Assembly (NCBI GenBank): GCA_002395965.1
Contig: DGVT01000070.1
Span: 1-16,976 of the forward strand
DNA length: 16,976 nt
Source: Porphyromonadaceae bacterium UBA4277
GTDB taxonomy: Bacteria > Bacteroidota > Bacteroidia > Bacteroidales > Muribaculaceae
Direction: 5' to 3'
Under the pieces are notes generated by a model that worked only from the letters and a program-made list of their open reading frames with translations, was not told the DNA's origin and searched no databases. Shown one piece after another: positions 14,042 through 16,976 of this stretch. Numbering within the stretch: the stretch's first letter is position 1; each line of letters begins with the position of its first letter. The translations under genes and the position numbers were made by a program.

Positions 14042-14761
14042 TCAGGAAATTTCAATCGAAGTGCCTTCGGCTATGTGTGCACACCGGCCATAGCCGGGAT
14101 TGCGATATAGCTCGAACTTAGTGGCCTCGCGGTCGCGTCCCCACATGTGCATGGGGATGAACAGGCTGCATCGCACCGCCTTGAGCAGCTCGCGCGCCCC
14201 ATAGGTGAAGTCACCGCCCATGTTGGGCACCACCGGCATCATGACCACGTCGATTTCGGGAGCATGCCGGGCAATGGCTTTCAGTATCACGTTAAAGTCG
14301 CCTCGTGCTTTGCGCGCGGCTGTTTCGTTGTCGCCTTCCATCACCCAGCAGGTGTAGTCGCCGGCATGATACAGCCGCTTGCCATCCATGTCAACCAGAT
14401 AGCTCACGCCCACATCGGTAGAGTTGAAGGCGTGCACGGCAATGCGCTCGTCGTTCCAGTCTTCGTCGTGGTGCAGGAAGGTCACGGGCAGGTTGTCGAG
14501 GTCGATGGCGCGCTTGAGCTTGCGCCGGCACTCGTTGGCTATCACATAGCGGGCAATGGGGTAGTGCCCATGCCAGTCGAAGATGTCGTGACACAGGTGG
14601 TCGCGGTGGCTGTGTGAGACGAACACATACACCCTTTGTGCCCGCTCCAGGATGCTCTCTATCACGCCGGCGTGGTCGGTGTAGTAGTCGAAGATGAGCG
14701 TGGCACTGCCGTCGCTGCTCTCAATGGCAAACCCGCTATGTCCTATGCACGTAATTCTCAT
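14042..14761 (-). CDS. Metallo-beta-lactamase fold hydrolase
   Basis: MBL-fold protein of 239 aa. The metal-binding motif HSHRDH (50-55) is intact, with D135 in HAGD (132-135) and H205 in PMHMWG as the other ligands. The start MRITCIGHSGFAIE is the usual first strand of UPF0173/RomA-like members. It has no signal peptide, so it is cytoplasmic. Its start codon overlaps the stop of the preceding minus-strand gene by four bases, so they form a coupled pair. Substrate is unknown; similar proteins are annotated as Zn-dependent hydrolases. Confidence 0.9.
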   Translation of the reverse strand: MRITCIGHSGFAIESSDGSATLIFDYYTDHAGVIESILERAQRVYVFVSHSHRDHLCHDIFDWHGHYPIARYVIANECRRKLKRAIDLDNLPVTFLHHDEDWNDERIAVHAFNSTDVGVSYLVDMDGKRLYHAGDYTCWVMEGDNETAARKARGDFNVILKAIARHAPEIDVVMMPVVPNMGGDFTYGARELLKAVRCSLFIPMHMWGRDREATKFELYRNPGYGRCAHIAEGTSIEIS

Positions 14762-15225
14762 TGTGAATAGCTTCTCATTGCCTTAAAACGTTTGAATACA
14801 TCGGTCTCGAACGCTTTGTAGAACACAGGCGTTTCCTGGTCCGTAATATCCTTGATCACACTGTGATAGTCGCCACAGCTACCTAAATCCACAAGACCGG
14901 TGTCGAAGAGTGCCTTAATCTCTTCTTGTAGTTCTATGGCTTTCAAATCGATAACTTCGTTCATTATCATGCCGGCAAGAGTGCTGTCGATATATTGAGT
15001 CTCGGGCAATTTTTCGGCTGCAAAGCGCAGATATTCCCGGAACCACTCAATAATCTCATTGCGGCGCTCCGGGTGCTGCTGTGCAATGCGTGACACAGCC
15101 GGGAACACTTCTACTTTGGCAAAGGTGTGCAGACCTGGTTCCTTGGCAAAATCCATGAGCTTGTCGAGGCGGTTTTGACCCAGCAGGAATAGTGTATTCT
15201 TTTTTGTTTTTTTCTTCTTTGCCAT
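14758..15225 (-). CDS. Short DUF1186-like protein
   Basis: 155 residues beginning with a lysine-rich stretch (MAKKKKTKK), then a helical body. The part from about 65 to 125 (VIDLKAIELQEEIKALFDTG and VDLGSCGDY) resembles the C-terminal half of DUF1186 proteins, which are usually near 250 aa. It may be a short relative or a remnant with a replaced N-terminus. An exact -7 box lies 18 bases upstream, so the start at 15225 seems right. It is coupled to the MBL gene by a 4-base overlap. The family match is by eye and uncertain. Confidence 0.75.
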   Translation of the reverse strand: MAKKKKTKKNTLFLLGQNRLDKLMDFAKEPGLHTFAKVEVFPAVSRIAQQHPERRNEIIEWFREYLRFAAEKLPETQYIDSTLAGMIMNEVIDLKAIELQEEIKALFDTGLVDLGSCGDYHSVIKDITDQETPVFYKAFETDVFKRFKAMRSYSQ

Positions 15226-15243
15226 AGTGACGTAATTTTATCG

Positions 15244-15251
15244 CAAAAGTA
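15244..15251 (-). promoter_or_regulatory. -7 box of the DUF1186-like/MBL operon
   Basis: On the minus strand this reads TACTTTTG, an exact TAnnTTTG match, 18 bases before the ATG at 15225. It faces away from the Fur gene's -7 box, 23 bases off, so the two divergent promoters overlap. No strong -33 is seen. Confidence 0.5.
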
Positions 15252-15274
15252 AAGAAAAAAAGCGAAAAATGCAG

Positions 15275-15282
15275 TAACTTTG
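15275..15282 (+). promoter_or_regulatory. -7 box of the Fur-family gene
   Basis: TAACTTTG is an exact match to TAnnTTTG, 18 bases before the ATG at 15301. A TTG at 15280 in frame with the gene lies inside this box, which argues against that earlier start. The upstream spacer is A-rich, without a clear -33. Confidence 0.5.
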
Positions 15283-15300
15283 CCTCACAAATCGGCGATT

Positions 15301-15726
15301 ATGCATACTAATAGCGACATAGAAACCAAGTTGGCTGGCAAGGGCATCAAGCCCACTGCCAACAGATTGCTGGTTTACAGGGCTCTGACCGAGGCATCGG
15401 GGCCGGTCACTCTCGCCATGCTTGAGGACTCACTGGTGACCGTTGACAAGTCGAGCATCTTCCGCGTGCTCACGCTCTTTCTCGAGCACGATGCGGTGCA
15501 CGCCTTCGAAGACGGGCGCGGAGTGCTCAACTATGAGCTGTGCACCACCGACGGAGCCTGCAACATGACCGACGGGCATCTGCACTTCTATTGCGAGGCG
15601 TGCCACCATTCCTATTGCCTCGACACTATCAAGACTCCTGAACTGGTGCTTCCCGAGGGCTTCACACCTCATTCGCTGTCGTTCGTCGTCAAGGGGCTTT
15701 GCCCGCATTGCCGCCACAGCCATTAG
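15301..15726 (+). CDS. Fur-family transcriptional regulator
   Basis: 141-residue metal-responsive DNA-binding protein starting at the ATG at 15301. The winged helix covers about 10-75, with recognition helix DKSSIFRVLTLFLEHDAV (49-66), which fits the family's T/I-[VF]-Y/F-R-x-L pattern. The metal-binding half has DGHLHFYCEACH (91-102), with C98-x2-C101 and C134-x2-C137 as a structural zinc site. Whether it senses zinc, iron or peroxide is not decided; the downstream metal ATPase favours a Zur-like role, as inference. A 9-1-9 palindrome just after its stop is a likely target. It shares a divergent promoter region with the minus-strand pair. Confidence 0.9.
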   Translation: MHTNSDIETKLAGKGIKPTANRLLVYRALTEASGPVTLAMLEDSLVTVDKSSIFRVLTLFLEHDAVHAFEDGRGVLNYELCTTDGACNMTDGHLHFYCEACHHSYCLDTIKTPELVLPEGFTPHSLSFVVKGLCPHCRHSH

Positions 15727-15729
15727 CAC

Positions 15730-15748
15730 TTTGCAACCCGGTTGCAAA
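15730..15748. promoter_or_regulatory. Perfect 9-1-9 palindrome, candidate Fur-family operator
   Basis: TTTGCAACC-C-GGTTGCAAA is a perfect inverted repeat with the 9-1-9 layout known for Fur-family boxes. Its centre (15739) lies where the -33 element would be for the -7 box at 15759-15766, so a bound protein would affect RNA polymerase directly. It is short of a terminator because only AAAATCTT follows. Confidence 0.65.
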
Positions 15749-15758
15749 AATCTTGCCA

Positions 15759-15766
15759 TAATTTTG
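15759..15766 (+). promoter_or_regulatory. -7 box of the metal ATPase gene
   Basis: TAATTTTG matches TAnnTTTG exactly, just after the Fur gene stop and 111 bases before the ATPase ATG. The transcript leader would therefore be about 105 bases and would contain the CTAG array. Confidence 0.5.
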
Positions 15767-15797
15767 CAGCGAAATAATTAAAAGAAACCGAGCCCCA

Positions 15798-15846
15798 CTA
15801 GGTTTTCTAGATCTTCTAGATATTCTAGATCTACTAGATCTTCTAG
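15798..15846. repeat. Six-unit array of 9-base CTAG repeats
   Basis: CTAG occurs at 15798, 15807, 15816, 15825, 15834 and 15843, a strict 9-base period, mostly within TCTAGA palindromes. AGCCCC (15791-15796) and GGGGCT (15856-15861) flank it as an inverted pair, so the whole could fold as one imperfect hairpin in the leader of the ATPase mRNA. It ends about 32 bases before the ATG. Confidence 0.88.
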
Positions 15847-15877
15847 AGCCACCAGGGGGCTAACCACTTAAAAAGTT

Positions 15878-16976
15878 ATGGCACATCACAATCATCATCA
15901 CTGCGCTTGCAGCTCCTGCGACGATCATGACGATCTTCTTGAGGAGGAGCACAACCACGAGCATCACGACCACTATAACGGCTCGTTAATTCTCAATCTC
16001 CTGGTAATCATCATCACATGCTTGCTGCTCATTGGGGCCATCTTCATCGAAATGTCCCACAAGCTCACCATGTGGCAGTTGCTGCTCGTCTATCTCGTGC
16101 CCTATTTTTTAGTAGGCTACGGCACTCTGCGTGAGGCTGCCGAAGGCTTGATGCACGGTGAGGCGTTTAACGAGCACCTGCTCATGACAGTGGCCACCAT
16201 CGGAGCCCTGGCCATCGGTTTCCTGCCCGGTGCCGAGCAGCAATTCATCGAGGCAGTGGTGGTGATGCTCTTTTTCCGGATAGGGGAGCTTTTTGAGGGG
16301 TATGCCGAGCATCGCAGCCATGACAGCATTTCCCGCCTGTTGGAAGTGCGCCCCGACATTGCTACCGTTGAGCGCGGCGGCACGGGCATGGTGCTTCCGG
16401 CCGAAGTGATAGAGGTGGGCGACACGATTATCATCAAGCCCGGCGAGCGTGTGCCGCTCGACGGCATTGTGATAGAGGGTGAATCGACGCTCAACATGTC
16501 GTCGCTCACCGGCGAGAGCATGCCGCGGCAGGTGACCGTGGGCGACGAGGTGATGTCGGGATGCGTCAACGGCAGCGGACTGCTGCGCGTGCGCACCACC
16601 AAGGACTTCGGCCAGAGCACAGCCAGCAAGCTCATCGAGCTGGTGGAGCATGCCGGCGATCGCAAGTCGCGCAGCGAGACGTTCATCCGCCGCTTTGCAC
16701 GCTACTATACGCCCACAGTGGTCATTGCAGCAATATTGCTCGCGTTGTTGCCGCCACTGTTCTCGGCCGACTTCGTCGCAGCACTCACCACATGGGGCTA
16801 CAGGGCGCTCATGTTCTTGGTGGTGTCGTGCCCTTGTGCGCTGGTCATCAGTGTGCCACTGACGTTCTTCAGCGGGCTGGGAAGGGCGTCGCGCGACGGC
16901 ATACTTATCAAGGGGGCTAACTTCATCGACACACTGTCGGATGTGCGCACGGTGGTGTTCGACAAGACGGGCACGC
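15878..16976 (+). CDS. P1B-type heavy-metal ATPase (partial, 3' end outside window)
   Basis: Metal-exporting P-type ATPase, probably for Zn2+, Cd2+ or Pb2+; the first 366 codons are present. Residues 3-33 are His/Cys/acid-rich (HHNHHHCACSSC, then HNHEHHDH) and replace the usual N-terminal HMA domain as a likely metal-binding tail. Membrane helices follow at about 36-57 and 67-82, with further hydrophobic segments at about 100-134. The actuator domain has TGES (211-214). The next membrane segment carries the CPC motif (C318, C320), and the phosphorylation motif DKTGT starts at D362, at the window edge. CPC in SCPCALVIS is the ZntA/CadA (P1B-2) signature. It lies 151 bases after the Fur-family gene. 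The ATG at 15878 is the only start that includes the His-rich tail. Confidence 0.92.
   Translation, partial: MAHHNHHHCACSSCDDHDDLLEEEHNHEHHDHYNGSLILNLLVIIITCLLLIGAIFIEMSHKLTMWQLLLVYLVPYFLVGYGTLREAAEGLMHGEAFNEHLLMTVATIGALAIGFLPGAEQQFIEAVVVMLFFRIGELFEGYAEHRSHDSISRLLEVRPDIATVERGGTGMVLPAEVIEVGDTIIIKPGERVPLDGIVIEGESTLNMSSLTGESMPRQVTVGDEVMSGCVNGSGLLRVRTTKDFGQSTASKLIELVEHAGDRKSRSETFIRRFARYYTPTVVIAAILLALLPPLFSADFVAALTTWGYRALMFLVVSCPCALVISVPLTFFSGLGRASRDGILIKGANFIDTLSDVRTVVFDKTGT

Overview
The window looks like a chromosomal segment of a Bacteroidales bacterium, possibly Muribaculaceae or a relative; the family-level guess is weak. Supporting evidence: a complete MoxR/Bat (Bacteroides aerotolerance) operon, a peptide deformylase ending in the ISPIRKQLI-type tail that I associate with this order, no clear Shine-Dalgarno sites, and several exact matches to the Bacteroidetes -7 promoter element TAnnTTTG. 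I see no tRNA, rRNA, transposase, phage gene or CRISPR array. The window ends inside a gene.

Layout. Positions 1-134 are a mosaic repeat leading into def (peptide deformylase). Positions 705-1004 hold no confident gene, only a leader-like hairpin and a short ORF. Then come a guanine-deaminase-type gene whose coding sequence seems to begin upstream of its first ATG, a small outer-membrane beta-barrel gene with a terminator, and the minus-strand pair pheS-nth, coupled by a 1-base overlap. After an AT-rich, repeat-containing intergenic region (3989-4307) the Bat operon runs from 4308 to 13064: moxR, a DUF58 protein, a membrane-anchored protein of unknown function, batA, batB, batC, batD and batE. 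A PAP2-family phosphatase and an 84-residue helix-turn-helix protein follow with short gaps and may be co-transcribed. Two minus-strand genes (metallo-beta-lactamase fold, and a short DUF1186-like protein) converge on this block. Last come a divergent Fur-family regulator and a His/Cys-rich P1B-type metal ATPase that runs off the window.

How the genes fit together. MoxR is an AAA+ ATPase usually paired with VWA-domain proteins. Here it sits with a cytoplasmic DUF58/VWA protein, two membrane VWA proteins (BatA, BatB), TPR proteins (BatC, BatE) and the large envelope protein BatD. This suggests one envelope complex with chaperone- or scaffold-like function. The order is the known one, so it is not a new system; its exact biochemical role remains poorly defined. 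The Fur-family gene and metal ATPase form a likely regulator-target pair: a perfect 9-1-9 palindrome lies where the -33 element of the ATPase promoter should be.

The most unusual non-coding content is repetitive. A mosaic repeat occurs at 1-127 and again, inverted, between batA and batB, with a 48-base perfect match. Two short tandem arrays of CTAG-centred palindromes have exact 10-base (10321-10390) and 9-base (15798-15846) periods. Neither kind of element matches a family I can name.
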